NCBI RefSeq assembly: GCF_002837275.1
Contig: NZ_NXIF01000020.1
Location: 1-64,000, forward strand
Length of the DNA stretch: 64,000 bases
Reading direction: 5' to 3'
From: Malaciobacter halophilus
Lineage (GTDB): Bacteria; Campylobacterota; Campylobacteria; Campylobacterales; Arcobacteraceae
Shown here: piece by piece, positions 25,765 to 36,475 of the stretch
Position numbering within the stretch: position 1 is the first letter of the stretch
Layout of the letters: every line of letters begins with the position of its first letter
The notes under the pieces: model-generated
Database searches by the model: none
Told to the model about the DNA's origin: nothing
What the model saw: the letters and a program-made list of their open reading frames with translations, nothing else
Translations under genes and position numbers: made by a program

Positions 25765-27127
25765 AAGTAATTCAATAAATATTATAGTAATTGTAGTTTT
25801 ATTAGTTGTTATAGGTGTTGGGGGATTTATATATTTATCACCACAGTTTGAACAAAACAAACCCCTAATCAAATTTGATGAGAAAAAAGAGTATTGGAAT
25901 TTAAAAGATTCACTAAATGTAAATATAAGTGATGAGAGTGGAATTAAGTATTATAAAGTAATATATAAAGATGATAAAAACGAAACTGTATTAGAGAAAA
26001 AAGTATTAACTGAACCAAAAAATAGTATAGATGTAGAGATAAAATCTCCAAAGCTTGATATTTTCTTTAAAGGTAAAGATGTATCAATTATAGTTGAAGC
26101 AGTAGATAAAAGTAAATGGAACTTTTTTGAAGGTAACAAAATAGTAAAAGAGTTCAAAATTAAAATTGACAAAAAATCACCTGTTGCAAATGTAATCTCA
26201 AACTCTTTTGCAATTAGAAGAGGTGGGAGTGCTGTAGTAGTTGTTGAAGTAAAAGATGAAAATTTAAAAGATGCGTATATCTCTTTTAATAATGAAGAGA
26301 GATTTGAATTAATACCATTTTATAAAGATAATTTCTATATTTCACTTATAGCTTGGCCTGTAACAATAAAAGATTTTCAAAGAGTTAATTTAGTTGCTAT
26401 TGATAAAGCAAACAATAAATCACTTACAAAAGTTCCTTTATATATTAGAAAATTAAGAGTTAAAAATGACAATATAAAGATTTCTGATACTTTTGTAAGA
26501 GATATTAGCTCAAATGTTTTACAAAAAAGTGGTTTAGATGTACCAAATAATACAAAAGAGATTTTTGTAAAAGAGAATAGAGTATTAAGACAAATGAATA
26601 CTGATATTGTAAAAGAGATTACTAGAAAATTTATGAATAAAGATACAATTGAAGATTTTTCTATTAGACCTTTTCAAAGATTAAGTGGTTCTAAAACAGT
26701 TGCAGGCTTTGCAGATAGAAGACACTACTATTATAATAATGAAAAAATAGATGAAGCTTGGCATTTAGGAATGGATTGGGCAAGTATTAAAAATGCTACG
26801 ATTAAGACAACAAATAGAGGAAAAGTTATATTTAATGACTATTTAGGAATATATGGAAATACTATAATTATTGACCATAAACTAGGTTTACAATCACTAT
26901 ATGCTCATACAAGTAAATCTAACGTTTCAGTTGGACAAATGGTAGAAGCAAATAGTATAATTGGAAATACAGGAAGTACAGGAGCTGTATTTGGAGATCA
27001 TTTACATTTTGGTGTATTAGTTCAAGGAGTTGAAGTAAATCCTTTAGAATGGATGGATAGAAACTGGATTAGAACAAGAGTAACAAATGTAATTAAAGAA
27101 GCTAAAAAGGTAATCAATAGCAAATGA
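25751..27127 (+). CDS. Membrane-anchored M23 (LytM) peptidoglycan endopeptidase
   Basis: The 458-residue protein has an N-terminal membrane helix (INIIVIVVLLVVIGVGGFIY, about residues 9-28), a long periplasmic beta-rich region, and a C-terminal M23 domain. Zn ligands are visible in WHLGMDWA (His and Asp) and in GDHLHFGV, with YAHTSK between. Such proteins cut peptide cross-links and set cell shape in helical Campylobacterota. Its order before lpxC matches what I recall from C. jejuni. The start is TTG at 25751 with AAGGAAA upstream, inside the end of nrnA; the stop overlaps lpxC (ATGA). Confidence 0.92.
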   Translation: MRRGRSNSINIIVIVVLLVVIGVGGFIYLSPQFEQNKPLIKFDEKKEYWNLKDSLNVNISDESGIKYYKVIYKDDKNETVLEKKVLTEPKNSIDVEIKSPKLDIFFKGKDVSIIVEAVDKSKWNFFEGNKIVKEFKIKIDKKSPVANVISNSFAIRRGGSAVVVVEVKDENLKDAYISFNNEERFELIPFYKDNFYISLIAWPVTIKDFQRVNLVAIDKANNKSLTKVPLYIRKLRVKNDNIKISDTFVRDISSNVLQKSGLDVPNNTKEIFVKENRVLRQMNTDIVKEITRKFMNKDTIEDFSIRPFQRLSGSKTVAGFADRRHYYYNNEKIDEAWHLGMDWASIKNATIKTTNRGKVIFNDYLGIYGNTIIIDHKLGLQSLYAHTSKSNVSVGQMVEANSIIGNTGSTGAVFGDHLHFGVLVQGVEVNPLEWMDRNWIRTRVTNVIKEAKKVINSK

Positions 27128-28023
27128 GACAAAGAACAATAGCAAAAAGTGTAGAAATAGTAGGAATAGGACTTCATAAAGGTGTTCCTGTAAAAATGAG
27201 ATTAGAACCACTTGATTCTAATATGGGAATAATCTTTTATAGAAGTGATGAGGGTATTACTATTCCTTTGGCAATTGAAAATGTAGTTGATACAAAAATG
27301 GCAACTGTAATTGGTAAAGATGGTGTAGTAGTATCTACAATTGAGCATCTATTATCTGCACTTTATGCTTATGGTATTGATAATATTAGAGTAGTTTTAG
27401 ATAATGATGAGGTTCCAGTTCTTGATGGAAGCTCATCAGGGTATTGTATGTTAATAGATGAAGCTGGAATAAAAGAACTAGAAGCATCAAAAAAAGCTAT
27501 AAAGATAAAAAAAGAGGTTGAAGTTACTACAAGTGAAGGGAAAAGAGTTGCTTTAAAACCATCAAATCATATAATTTATGATTTCTCTATTGACTTTGAC
27601 CATCCTGTAATTGGTGAACAAAAATTTCATTTTGATTATTCAATTGATGAGTATAAAGAGAGTATTAGTAAAGCTAGAACTTTTGGTTTTTTGCATGAAG
27701 TACAATATTTAAGAAGTATTGGACTAGCCTTAGGTGGAAGTATGGAAAATGCTATTGTATTAGATAATACAAAGGTTTTAAACCCAGAAGGCTTAAGATA
27801 TGATGATGAGTTTGTAAGACACAAAATACTTGATGCAGTAGGTGATATGGCACTTCTTGGATATACTTTAGTAGGTGAATATGATGCACATGCTGGAAGT
27901 CATTACTTAAATCATCTTCTAACAAAAAAACTTTATGAAAATGAAGAGAATTATGAAATAATAGATTTAGAAGAGGCTGATGAAGAATCAAAAGTATTCC
28001 AAACAGCTTATGCAAGAGCTTAA
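27124..28023 (+). CDS. lpxC: UDP-3-O-acyl-N-acetylglucosamine deacetylase
   Basis: LpxC performs the committed step of lipid A synthesis. The 299-residue protein shows KSVEIVGIGLHKGVPVKMRL near the N terminus, STIEHLLSALYAYGIDNIRV (about residues 72-91, the Zn-binding His), EVPVLDGSS, ARTFGFL, DEFVRHKILDAVGDMALLG (His and Asp) and AHAGSHYLNH (catalytic His). Length is typical. It overlaps the peptidase gene by four bases. Confidence 0.97.
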   Translation: MRQRTIAKSVEIVGIGLHKGVPVKMRLEPLDSNMGIIFYRSDEGITIPLAIENVVDTKMATVIGKDGVVVSTIEHLLSALYAYGIDNIRVVLDNDEVPVLDGSSSGYCMLIDEAGIKELEASKKAIKIKKEVEVTTSEGKRVALKPSNHIIYDFSIDFDHPVIGEQKFHFDYSIDEYKESISKARTFGFLHEVQYLRSIGLALGGSMENAIVLDNTKVLNPEGLRYDDEFVRHKILDAVGDMALLGYTLVGEYDAHAGSHYLNHLLTKKLYENEENYEIIDLEEADEESKVFQTAYARA

Positions 28024-28032
28024 GGAAAGAGT

Positions 28033-28488
28033 TTGATTGATATTTTTGTAATTAGTATTGCTAATCCTATATTAATTGGAATTTATGAGAATAATAGATT
28101 AGTAAAGCAAATAGAAAAAGAGGGTAAAACCTCTGATATATTACCAATTGTAATAGATGAAATATTAAAAAAATATGAAAATATATCGGGTTTATATTTT
28201 GTAAATTCCCCAGGTTCTTATATGTCTATTAAAGTAACTTATGTTTTTTTAAAAACTATAAGTATTACTAAAAATCTCCCACTTTACGCAAGTAATGGCT
28301 TTAATTTTAATAAAAACTCACCTATAAAAGCTTTGGGTAAAAAGTATTTTATTAAAAAAGATGATACTATTAAAGTAGATTTTTTAGATAATGATACTAA
28401 AATACACGACTTTAAATTGCCAAATAGTTTAGAAAAAAAACTATTTAGTGAAAATACATTACCAATATATAATTTACCAGCGGTATAA
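28033..28488 (+). CDS. tsaB: Short, divergent TsaB-like protein
   Basis: The 151-residue protein is most like TsaB (YeaZ), the scaffold partner of TsaD for t6A37 tRNA modification. The best evidence is [20 protein letters not shown] (about residues 57-76), which matches the GPGSFTGLRxG region, and the position between lpxC and thrB. It ends long before the usual 220 to 230 residues and lacks most of the second domain. It may be a minimal TsaB or a degenerate copy. Start TTG at 28033, with AAGGAAAGA before it. Confidence 0.6.
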   Translation: MIDIFVISIANPILIGIYENNRLVKQIEKEGKTSDILPIVIDEILKKYENISGLYFVNSPGSYMSIKVTYVFLKTISITKNLPLYASNGFNFNKNSPIKALGKKYFIKKDDTIKVDFLDNDTKIHDFKLPNSLEKKLFSENTLPIYNLPAV

Positions 28489-28501
28489 CAAAGGAAAAAG
28501 A

Positions 28502-29383
28502 TTGAGAGTAAGCGTACCAGCTACAAGTGCCAATATGGGACCAGGTTTTGATACTTTAGGGATTGCTTTAAAGATGAAAAATCAAGTGGTTATAAAACCT
28601 TCTAAGTTTCATAGTGTATCACTTAAAGGTGAGGGTTCAAATAACCCTGCATTAAAAGATAACAATATGTTTATCTCTATATTTAATGATTTTTATCATA
28701 ATTTATCAACAAAAAGAAGAAACTTTAGATTTGAGTTTTTCAATGAAGTGCCCATGTCAAGAGGATTAGGTAGTTCATCTGCTGTGATTGTAAGTGCAAT
28801 TGCTTCTGCTTATGCAATTGAAGGAATAGATTTACCAAAAAAGAAACTATTAAATCTTGCATTAGCTTATGAAAATCATCCTGATAATATTACTCCAGCA
28901 GTAATGGGTGGTTTTAATGTTGCTACTGTACAAGATAATGAAGTAAAGTTTATTAAAAAAGATATGCCAAAGTATTTAAAAGCTATTGTTGTTATTCCTA
29001 ACAGACCAATATCAACACATATGTCAAGAAAAACTTTACCATATAAATATTCAAAAGATGATGCTGTATATAATCTTTCACATTCATCTTTATTAACAGC
29101 TGCTTTTATGACAGAAAATTGGGAGATGTTAAGAGTAGCATCTTTAGATAAATTTCATCAAAAATATAGAATGAAACAGATGCCAGAGTTATTTGAAGTT
29201 CAAAAAGCATCATTAAAAGCAGGTTCATTAATGAGTACTTTATCAGGTTCAGGTTCGACTTTCTTTTCAATTGCTCATGCTGATGATGCAAAAAGAATTG
29301 AAAAAGAGTTAAGAGTAAAATTTCCACATTTTAGAGTATTTATAACTGATTTTGATAACTACGGCGCAAGAGTTGATAAGTAA
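28502..29383 (+). CDS. thrB: Homoserine kinase
   Basis: ThrB phosphorylates homoserine in threonine synthesis. Starting at TTG 28502, the protein is 293 residues and begins with [20 protein letters not shown]. The GHMP ATP loop is [20 protein letters not shown] (about residues 84-103), then [15 protein letters not shown] and the closing [16 protein letters not shown] at 28491-28498 supports this start; an in-frame ATG at 28448 would add 18 atypical residues and overlap tsaB. The partner thrC is at 56.3 kb. Confidence 0.93.
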   Translation: MRVSVPATSANMGPGFDTLGIALKMKNQVVIKPSKFHSVSLKGEGSNNPALKDNNMFISIFNDFYHNLSTKRRNFRFEFFNEVPMSRGLGSSSAVIVSAIASAYAIEGIDLPKKKLLNLALAYENHPDNITPAVMGGFNVATVQDNEVKFIKKDMPKYLKAIVVIPNRPISTHMSRKTLPYKYSKDDAVYNLSHSSLLTAAFMTENWEMLRVASLDKFHQKYRMKQMPELFEVQKASLKAGSLMSTLSGSGSTFFSIAHADDAKRIEKELRVKFPHFRVFITDFDNYGARVDK

Positions 29384-29417
29384 AATTTCAAAATTAAGAA
29401 AAAGTTGGATATAATAA

Positions 29418-29696
29418 TTGGCTGATTTAAAAAGACCTTTACGAATGTGTATAATTTGTAGGGCAAGATTAGAAAAAAAAGAGCTATTAAGACTAAAGTG
29501 TGAATCTAAAAATCTTATAAAGTATAATGGTTTTGGAAGAAGTTTTTATATTTGTAACTCATGTATTGATGAGTTTTTAAACCAAGAACTTAATAGCAAA
29601 AAGAATAAAAAAATAGAAAACGCTCTAAATAGAGAGTGCAAAAATAAAGACGAGTACTTAGTACAACTTAAGGAGATATTAACAGATGTCAGATAA
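29418..29696 (+). CDS. ylxR: YlxR-type (DUF448) RNA-binding protein
   Basis: This 92-residue protein has the YlxR opening [20 protein letters not shown] and the motif [17 protein letters not shown], with paired Cys and basic residues. YlxR binds nucleic acid and sits beside infB in many bacteria; its exact role is unsettled. The start is TTG at 29418 because the conserved KRPLRMC begins before the first ATG. A TATAAT (29410-29415) overlaps the ribosome binding site. The end overlaps infB by 11 bases. Confidence 0.88.
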   Translation: MADLKRPLRMCIICRARLEKKELLRLKCESKNLIKYNGFGRSFYICNSCIDEFLNQELNSKKNKKIENALNRECKNKDEYLVQLKEILTDVR

Positions 29697-32382
29697 AGTA
29701 AGAGTATATGAGATTGCAGATGAGGCTGGAGCTAGTAGTAATGAAGTTATTAGTAAAGCAAATGACTTAGGAATAGAATTAAAATCACCTCAAAGTGCAG
29801 TATCATTAGAACAAGCAGAAGAGATTGTAAACTACATAATGACCGGAGCTAGTGCAAAAGTAAAAGCAAAAGCACCTGCAAAAGCAAAAAAGCCAGTTGC
29901 AAAAAAAGAGAAAAAAGAAGAGCCTAAAAAGCAAGATAATGAACTGAAGAAAGCTGAAACTTCAACTAGCACTAAAAAACAAAACGCTGAAATAAATAAA
30001 ACAGACAAGCCAGAATCAAAAAAAGAAGAGAAAAAAGAAGAAAAAACATCTGCAGAAGAAAAAAAACAGCCTGTTAATACTCAACGTGACGAAAAAACAA
30101 ATAGAATTATACCTAAAAGAAGAGGTCTAAAAATAGTTAAAAAGAAGAAGCCAGCTGCTTCAAAACCTCAAGAACAACAAACTGCTTCATTAAATGGTGA
30201 AGATACACCAAAACAAAAAATGAAATCACTTAGTGAAATTTTAGGTGGAGGAAATGAAGAAGAGAAAGTAGCTCCTAAAACAGCTACAACTGCACCAAAA
30301 ACAAAAATTAAAAAAGAGAAGAAAAAAGTTCCACCAAAAGCTCATACACATGGTAAAAAATTAGAAATTGATACATCAAAAGATTTTACAAATAGTGATG
30401 ATTCTTTATTAGGTGAAGAAGTAGTTTTATTAGATATGGGTATATCTGATAGTTCAAAACTATTTGAAGAACAAAAAAATAATAACAATAATAATAAAAA
30501 TACAAAACAAACAAGAAGTTCTAAACCTGCTGCTTTTGGAAATAGACCTCAAGGTTTAAGAAGAAAGAAAAGAAAGAAAAGAATTAAAAGAGTTGAAGAG
30601 ACAAAAGAGATAACTGAAGTTACTATACCTGAAGATATTAGAGTATATGAGTTTGCAGAAGCTTGTGGAAAATCTCCTGCTGAAGTAATTACTGTACTTT
30701 TTGGTCTTGGTATGATGGTTACTAAAAATGACTTCTTAAAACAAGATGAGTTAGAAATACTTGGTGAAGAGTTTGGAATTGAAGTTACTGTAAAAGATGC
30801 TTTAGAAGATGCAAACTATGTAGATGATTATTATGAAGAAGAAGTTGATGAGTCGAATTTTACTACAAGACCTCCTGTTGTAACAATTATGGGACATGTT
30901 GACCATGGTAAAACTTCTTTATTAGATAAGATTAGAAGTTCTAAAACAGCTTCAGCAGAAGCTGGTGGTATTACTCAACATATTGCAGCTTATACAATCA
31001 AACAGAATAATCAAAAAATTACTTTTGTAGATACTCCAGGTCACGCAGCCTTTTCATCAATGAGAGCTAGAGGTGCTAGTGTTACAGATGTAATTATTAT
31101 TGTTGTTGCAGCAGATGATGGTGTAAAACAACAAACAGAAGAGGTAATTTCTCATGCTAAGGCTTCTGATTGTCCAATAATTGTTGCTGTTAATAAAATG
31201 GATAAAGAGGGTGCAAATATCGATATGGTAAAAGCACAAATGGCAGAAAGAGAGCTTACTCCTGTTGATTGGGGTGGAGAAATAGAGTTTATCCCTGTTT
31301 CAGCTAAAACTGGTGATGGAATTGATGATTTATTAGAAAATATTTTATTACAATCTGAGATTTTAGAGCTACAAGCTGACCCTGAAGCAAAAGCAAAAGC
31401 GACTGTTGTTGAATCTTCTTTAGAAAAAGGTAGAGGACCTGTTGCAACTGTTATTGTTCAAAATGGTACATTAAAAGTTGGTGATAATATTGTTTGTGAT
31501 ACTACATATGGTAGAGTTAAAGCTATTACTAATGATTTAGGTAAACAAGTTAAAGAGTTAGGTCTTTCTGAAACAGGAAGAGTGTTAGGTTTAAATGAAG
31601 TTCCTGAATCAGGTGCAATAATGGTAACACAAGACTCTGATAAAGAAGCAAAAGATATTGCAACAAAAAGAGCAGAGCATGCTAGAGCTAAAGAGTTGTC
31701 TAAATCAACAAAAGTTTCACTTGAAGAGATGAGTGGTCTAATCGCAGAAGGAAAAATCAAACAACTTCCAGTTATTATTAAAACTGATGTTGGTGGTTCT
31801 CTTGAGGCAATTAAAGGAAGTTTAGAACAAATTCAAAATGATGAAGTAAAAGTAAAAGTAGTTCATGCAGGTGTTGGTGGAATCACTGAATCTGACCTTA
31901 TTTTAGCAAGTGCTAGTGAGGGATGTATTATTTTAGGATTTAATGTAAGACCAACAGGAAGTGTTAAAAATAAAGCAAAAGCTGATGGAATTACAATAAA
32001 TACTTATTCAATCATTTATGATTTAATCGATGATGTAAAAGATACGCTTTCAGGTATGATGAGTGCTATTGTAAGAGAAGAGAATACAGGTCAAGCAGAA
32101 GTTAGAGATACTTTTGTTGTTCCAAAAGTTGGAACAGTTGCTGGATGTTTAGTAACTGATGGTAAAGTTATTAGAGGTGGTCATGCAAGAATTATTAGAG
32201 ATGGAGTTGTAACTTATACTGGAAAAATCTCAAGTCTAAAAAGATTTAAAGATGATGTTAAAGAAGTTACAAACGGATATGAGTGTGGTGTAATGTTTGA
32301 AAAATTCAATGATATAAAAGTTGGAGATTTTATTGAGACATTTATCCAAATTGAAGAAAAAGTACACATAGACGATAAATAA
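29686..32382 (+). CDS. infB: Translation initiation factor IF-2
   Basis: IF-2 is the GTPase that places initiator tRNA on the ribosome. The 898-residue protein has an IF2_N-like start, then a Lys/Glu-rich disordered region (about residues 58-330) with an Asn-rich run near 265, then a second IF2_N (about 320-370). The G domain follows: [11 protein letters not shown] (about 404), DTPGHAAF and NKMDKEG. Domains II to IV fill the rest. AAGGAG precedes the ATG. It is followed closely by rbfA and rimP, a standard order. Confidence 0.97.
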   Translation: MSDKVRVYEIADEAGASSNEVISKANDLGIELKSPQSAVSLEQAEEIVNYIMTGASAKVKAKAPAKAKKPVAKKEKKEEPKKQDNELKKAETSTSTKKQNAEINKTDKPESKKEEKKEEKTSAEEKKQPVNTQRDEKTNRIIPKRRGLKIVKKKKPAASKPQEQQTASLNGEDTPKQKMKSLSEILGGGNEEEKVAPKTATTAPKTKIKKEKKKVPPKAHTHGKKLEIDTSKDFTNSDDSLLGEEVVLLDMGISDSSKLFEEQKNNNNNNKNTKQTRSSKPAAFGNRPQGLRRKKRKKRIKRVEETKEITEVTIPEDIRVYEFAEACGKSPAEVITVLFGLGMMVTKNDFLKQDELEILGEEFGIEVTVKDALEDANYVDDYYEEEVDESNFTTRPPVVTIMGHVDHGKTSLLDKIRSSKTASAEAGGITQHIAAYTIKQNNQKITFVDTPGHAAFSSMRARGASVTDVIIIVVAADDGVKQQTEEVISHAKASDCPIIVAVNKMDKEGANIDMVKAQMAERELTPVDWGGEIEFIPVSAKTGDGIDDLLENILLQSEILELQADPEAKAKATVVESSLEKGRGPVATVIVQNGTLKVGDNIVCDTTYGRVKAITNDLGKQVKELGLSETGRVLGLNEVPESGAIMVTQDSDKEAKDIATKRAEHARAKELSKSTKVSLEEMSGLIAEGKIKQLPVIIKTDVGGSLEAIKGSLEQIQNDEVKVKVVHAGVGGITESDLILASASEGCIILGFNVRPTGSVKNKAKADGITINTYSIIYDLIDDVKDTLSGMMSAIVREENTGQAEVRDTFVVPKVGTVAGCLVTDGKVIRGGHARIIRDGVVTYTGKISSLKRFKDDVKEVTNGYECGVMFEKFNDIKVGDFIETFIQIEEKVHIDDK

Positions 32383-32384
32383 TT

Positions 32385-32738
32385 ATGAAAAGCGTAAACT
32401 TACAAAGAACAGAGTCTTTATTAATGGAGTTAGTTCCAGAGGCTCTGTCAACTTTAAAAGATAGCAGAATAAACTCACTTTCTATTACTGATGTGGATTG
32501 TAAAAATGGAAAGTATGATGCGACTGTTTATTATGATGGAACTGACTATACAAAAGAAGAACACAAAGTTTTAAATTCACTTTTAAATAAAGCAAATGGG
32601 CATATAAAATCTTACTGCTTAAATGCAACAGGGTGGTACAAATGTCCAAACTTCAAATTTAAAGCTGATGATACTTTAGAACATAGTATGAAAATGGAAG
32701 CTTTATTTGAACAAATTAAATCAAAAAAAGAGGATTAA
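32385..32738 (+). CDS. rbfA: Ribosome-binding factor A
   Basis: RbfA helps mature the 30S subunit and 16S rRNA. The 117-residue protein has the expected start (NLQRTESLLMELVPEAL) and core pattern DCKNGKYDATVYYDG, with the KH-like fold and an AxG kink near LLNKANGHIKSYC. It has several Cys not typical of the family. It begins two bases after infB. Confidence 0.92.
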   Translation: MKSVNLQRTESLLMELVPEALSTLKDSRINSLSITDVDCKNGKYDATVYYDGTDYTKEEHKVLNSLLNKANGHIKSYCLNATGWYKCPNFKFKADDTLEHSMKMEALFEQIKSKKED

Positions 32739-32744
32739 ACTTAC

Positions 32745-33173
32745 ATGAGTTTAGAAGAATCTATAAAGATGACAGTAGAAGGTTGTGGTGCACAACTTTA
32801 TGATATTGTTACTACAAAAGAGAATGATAAAAATATATATAGAGTATATATTACAACTAAAGGTGGAGTTTCACTTGATAAGTGTGCCGAGATTTCAAGA
32901 CTTATATCTCCTATTTTAGATGTTGAGGAACCAATGAGTGGAAACTATAACTTAGAAGTTAGTTCTCCAGGAATTGAAAGAAAATTAAAAAAGATAGAAC
33001 ACTTTAAAGCCTCTGTTGGAGAAAAAGTAAAAATTAAAGATACTACTTCTGAAGTTTATAAAGGTGAACTTTTAAAAGCAGATGATGAAAAAATTATTGT
33101 TAAGACTGAGTTTACACAAGAAGAAATTTCATATGACTCAATATTAGCAGCTTCTACATATTTTGAATGGTAA
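32745..33173 (+). CDS. rimP: Ribosome maturation factor RimP
   Basis: RimP assists 30S assembly. The 142-residue protein shows [40 protein letters not shown] and [20 protein letters not shown] (about residues 66-85), the family's most conserved segment. A C-terminal SH3-like domain follows. It is six bases after rbfA; its stop is inside a terminator hairpin. Confidence 0.94.
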   Translation: MSLEESIKMTVEGCGAQLYDIVTTKENDKNIYRVYITTKGGVSLDKCAEISRLISPILDVEEPMSGNYNLEVSSPGIERKLKKIEHFKASVGEKVKIKDTTSEVYKGELLKADDEKIIVKTEFTQEEISYDSILAASTYFEW

Positions 33174-33198
33174 TAGAGAAATCTTCTCTATTACTTTT
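33170..33198 (+). terminator. Intrinsic terminator after rimP
   Basis: GTAATAGAGAA (33170-33180) and TTCTCTATTAC (33184-33194) form a perfect 11-bp stem with a 3-base loop, followed by TTTT. The rimP stop codon lies in the left arm. It should end the ylxR-infB-rbfA-rimP transcript. Confidence 0.82.
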
Positions 33199-33254
33199 AA
33201 CTAACTCTTTACTACATTTAATATATACTTAACAAAAACTTTTCGGAAATTATA

Positions 33255-34265
33255 ATGAAAATAGATAATAAATTTTTTATGAAACTAGCTATTGATGAAG
33301 CTTGGAAATATCAGTTTTTGACATATCCAAATCCTGCTGTTGGATGTGTAGTAGTTAAAGGTAACAGTGAGATTTTAAGTATTGAAGCACATAAAGAGGC
33401 TGGAATGCCACATGCAGAAGTTAATGCACTTAAACAGGCTTTTTTAAAGTACCATCCAAATGATGTTATTAAAACTTTAAGTGATAGTTTTGAAATTCAT
33501 GACTATTTAATTAGAAATCATAATGGCTTTTTTAATGATTGTACTATATTTGTAACATTAGAGCCTTGTAATCATATAGGCAAAACTCCTTCATGTGCAA
33601 ATTTAATAAAACATTTAAACCCCAAAAAAGTTGTAATTGCCCATGAAGATATAAATAAAGAAGCAAAAGGCGGCCAAAAAACATTAGAAGAAGCATCAAT
33701 AGTATGTGAACTAGGGTGTATGAAAAAAGAAGCATATGAGCTATTATATCCATTTTTGAAGTGGAATAGTAGTAGCTTTGTTTTTTATAAAATGGCACAA
33801 ACATTAAATGGTACAGTTGATGGAGGAAAAATCTCTTCAAATCAAACACTTGCATATGTTCATACACTAAGAGATAGAATTGATTTAATGGTAATTGGTG
33901 GAAATACTGTAAGAACTGATAGACCAACACTTGATGCAAGATATGTAGTAGGACGTGCACCCGAAGTTATGATATATTCAAAGAACAAGATTTTTGATAA
34001 TCAAATACCACTTTTTAAAGTACCAAATAGAAAAGTATTTATAAGTGATGATTTATTTAAGATTTTAGATTATAAGTTTGTGATGATTGAAGGAGCATAC
34101 ACTCTTTTAGAAAAATTAAATGAAAAAATAGATTATTTAGTTTTATTAATAAGTCCAAAAATTAGAAATGGCTTAAATGCAATAAACCAAATTGATTTAG
34201 ATTTTAAAATTGTACATGAAAATTATATTGGTAAAGAGAAGATAGTATATTTGAAAAGAAAATAA
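33255..34265 (+). CDS. ribD: Bifunctional riboflavin deaminase/reductase
   Basis: RibD carries out the deaminase and reductase steps of riboflavin synthesis. The deaminase domain (about residues 1-155) has NPAVGCVVVKG, GMPHAEVNAL (Zn His and catalytic Glu), and TLEPCNHIGKTPSCANLI with the Zn Cys pair. About 40 residues separate the HAE and PC motifs, more than in E. coli. The reductase domain has NGTVDGGKIS and VMIGGNTVRTDRPTLDAR-like LMVIGGNTVRTDRPTLDAR. At 336 residues it is slightly short of E. coli RibD (367). A GGAAA precedes the ATG. A strong terminator follows. Confidence 0.92.
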   Translation: MKIDNKFFMKLAIDEAWKYQFLTYPNPAVGCVVVKGNSEILSIEAHKEAGMPHAEVNALKQAFLKYHPNDVIKTLSDSFEIHDYLIRNHNGFFNDCTIFVTLEPCNHIGKTPSCANLIKHLNPKKVVIAHEDINKEAKGGQKTLEEASIVCELGCMKKEAYELLYPFLKWNSSSFVFYKMAQTLNGTVDGGKISSNQTLAYVHTLRDRIDLMVIGGNTVRTDRPTLDARYVVGRAPEVMIYSKNKIFDNQIPLFKVPNRKVFISDDLFKILDYKFVMIEGAYTLLEKLNEKIDYLVLLISPKIRNGLNAINQIDLDFKIVHENYIGKEKIVYLKRK

Positions 34266-34293
34266 AAAAGAGTGAATATCTTCACTCTTTTTT
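34264..34293. terminator. Bidirectional terminator, ribD / efp
   Basis: AAAAAAGAGTGAA (34264-34276) and TTCACTCTTTTTT (34281-34293) form a perfect 13-bp stem with a 4-base loop and A/T runs at the ends. It lies between convergent genes and overlaps the ribD stop codon. Confidence 0.9.
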
Positions 34294-34297
34294 AACG

Positions 34298-34858
34298 CTA
34301 TTTAACTTTTTCTAAATACTCACCAGTTCTAGTATCACATTTGATAATATCATCTTCAACTAAGTGAAAAGGCACTTGTACCACAGCACCACTTTCTAAA
34401 GTAGCAGGTTTTTTACCACCTTGTGAGTCACCTTTAAAGTTTGGTGGAGTATCTACAATTTTTAGTTCAACTGTCATAGGAGGCTCAACTGTAATAGCCT
34501 TACCATTGTAGAACATCATTTCAACATTCATACCATCAATTATCCATTTTTCAGCATCTCCAACTTGGTCATAAGTTAAACCAATTTGCTCATAGCTTTC
34601 TGTATCCATAAATTGTAGCATTTCACCATCATCATATAGATATTGCATAGTTTTTTGTTGTAAATCTGGAGTTTCACATTTATCACCAGCATGGAAAGTT
34701 TTTTCAATTACTTTACCATTTAAAAATGATTTGATTTTACATCTTACAAATGCAGCGCCTTTTCCAGGTTTTACGTGTTGGTATTCAGTAATTTTATAAG
34801 GGATACCTTCCATTTCGATTTTTAATCCCTTTTTTAATTCACTCATTGAAATTGCCAT
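34298..34858 (-). CDS. efp: Elongation factor P
   Basis: EF-P relieves ribosomes stalled at proline runs. The 186-residue protein shows the conserved loop [16 protein letters not shown], where the Lys of PGKG (about residue 33) is the site modified in other bacteria, and three beta domains with [13 protein letters not shown] at the C terminus. No epmA or epmB gene is in the window. It is eight bases downstream of serA, and together with rpsA forms one minus-strand cluster. Confidence 0.96.
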   Translation of the reverse strand: MAISMSELKKGLKIEMEGIPYKITEYQHVKPGKGAAFVRCKIKSFLNGKVIEKTFHAGDKCETPDLQQKTMQYLYDDGEMLQFMDTESYEQIGLTYDQVGDAEKWIIDGMNVEMMFYNGKAITVEPPMTVELKIVDTPPNFKGDSQGGKKPATLESGAVVQVPFHLVEDDIIKCDTRTGEYLEKVK

Positions 34859-34866
34859 AGTTCTCC

Positions 34867-36450
34867 TTAAATTTCAGCATAAGAAACAGAAATAGCTGCT
34901 TCTAAATTAGCAAGTTTATTTAAAATTTCATGATTAACAGTTCCATCAACTAAAATAACTGCTAATGCACAATCTTTACCTCTAGAAAGTCTAAAATCTG
35001 CAATATTAATACCTTCATTGCCTAGTACTTTTCCTACTTCTCCAATTACACCTGGTACATCAGAGTTTCTAAGAAGTATCATATTGCCTTTTGGCTCAAT
35101 ATCAAATGCAAAGTTATTAATACCTATGATTCTTTGCATATTTTCATTAAATACAGTTCCAGAAATAGTGCTTACACCTTTTTCAGTAGTGATTTTAACA
35201 GTAACTTTATTACTATATCCACTATTGTGAGTAAGTTGAGTAGTATCAAAAGTAATACCTTTTTCTTCTGCCCAGAATTTTGCATTAACATAATTAACTT
35301 CTTCTCCACCAGATACAGAAAGTGCACCAACTCCTGCAAATGTTGATAAAGAGTCTAAATATTCTGATATTTCCCCTTCTGCTGAAACGTTTATTGATCT
35401 AATAGCACTTTTATCACTTTGAGCTAATAAGAATGCCATTTTCTGTGTTAATTCGATATATGGTTTTACAAAAGAAGGAATTTTACTTTCATCAATTGGA
35501 AGATTTAGAGCATTTGGATATGCACTTCCTCTTGCAGATTCAATAGCATTTTGTGCAGCTTGAACAGCAATTTTCTTTTGTGATTCTCTTGTATTTGCAC
35601 CTAAGTGTGCAGTTACAGTAATATTATCTAAATCTAAAAGAGGGTGGTTGTTTGCAGGTTCTTTTTTAAATACATCAATACCTGCCATTGCAATTTTTCC
35701 AGATTTTAAATTATTATATAGTGCCTCTTCATTATATAAACCACCTCTTGCGCAGTTTATAAGAATAACACCATCTTTCATTTTTGCTATCTCTTCTTCA
35801 CCAATAATATCAAGTGTTTCTTGATTTTTTGGTGTATGTATAGTAATAATATCACAAGCTAAAATATCATCAAAGTTTTTAGTATATTCAACACCCAAAT
35901 CAGTTGCTTTTGTTGAAGGAATATATGGGTCATAAGTTACTACGTCCATCTCAAAAGATTTAGCTCTTAACGCAACTCTATGTCCAATATTACCAAAACC
36001 AATAACACCTAATTTTTTACCAAATAACTCATTTCCATACCAATCTTCTCTTTTCCAGATTCTATCTTGTTTTAATTGATTGTGTGCATAAGGGAATTTT
36101 CTCATACAAGATAACATGTGAGCCATTGTAAGTTCAACTGCTGCTAAAGTGTTTGCTGTTGGAACATTCATAGCAATGATTCCTCTTTTGCTACAACCTT
36201 CCATATCAACATTGTCGTATCCAACACCAGCTCTAACTACAGCTTTTAAGTTTACAGCTGCATTTAAAAATTTCTCATCTACATCTGTAGAACTTCTTGT
36301 TATTGCTACATCAGCATCTTTTATTACATCTAAAAGTGCAGTTTTATCTATATCAGCGGCATAAACGTAGTTTACGTCCTCTGTATTCTTAAGGATGTTT
36401 AATCCATCCTCATGAATATGGTCACAAACTACGATAGTATGTTTACTCAT
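34867..36450 (-). CDS. serA: D-3-phosphoglycerate dehydrogenase
   Basis: SerA oxidises 3-phosphoglycerate, the first step of serine synthesis. The 527-residue long form has a substrate/NAD core with [20 protein letters not shown] (Rossmann), [14 protein letters not shown] and [13 protein letters not shown] (the catalytic His of HLGA). An intervening domain and a C-terminal ACT domain ([20 protein letters not shown]) follow, so serine feedback is likely. It lies 25 bases after rpsA. Confidence 0.96.
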   Translation of the reverse strand: MSKHTIVVCDHIHEDGLNILKNTEDVNYVYAADIDKTALLDVIKDADVAITRSSTDVDEKFLNAAVNLKAVVRAGVGYDNVDMEGCSKRGIIAMNVPTANTLAAVELTMAHMLSCMRKFPYAHNQLKQDRIWKREDWYGNELFGKKLGVIGFGNIGHRVALRAKSFEMDVVTYDPYIPSTKATDLGVEYTKNFDDILACDIITIHTPKNQETLDIIGEEEIAKMKDGVILINCARGGLYNEEALYNNLKSGKIAMAGIDVFKKEPANNHPLLDLDNITVTAHLGANTRESQKKIAVQAAQNAIESARGSAYPNALNLPIDESKIPSFVKPYIELTQKMAFLLAQSDKSAIRSINVSAEGEISEYLDSLSTFAGVGALSVSGGEEVNYVNAKFWAEEKGITFDTTQLTHNSGYSNKVTVKITTEKGVSTISGTVFNENMQRIIGINNFAFDIEPKGNMILLRNSDVPGVIGEVGKVLGNEGINIADFRLSRGKDCALAVILVDGTVNHEILNKLANLEAAISVSYAEI

Positions 36451-36475
36451 TTTTAAAATCCCTCTTATTTAAAAA

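Noticed and set aside
25275-25775. Open frame of 166 codons on the minus strand
   Set aside because: It lies fully antisense to nrnA, whose DHH motifs are intact. It has no ribosome binding site or recognisable domain.
28448-28501. ATG 28448 as the thrB start
   Set aside because: It would overlap tsaB and add 18 residues foreign to homoserine kinases; TTG 28502 has a proper AAAGGAAA site.
33544-33960. Open frame of 138 codons on the minus strand
   Set aside because: It is antisense to ribD, Leu/His-rich from reverse-frame composition, and has no supporting signals.
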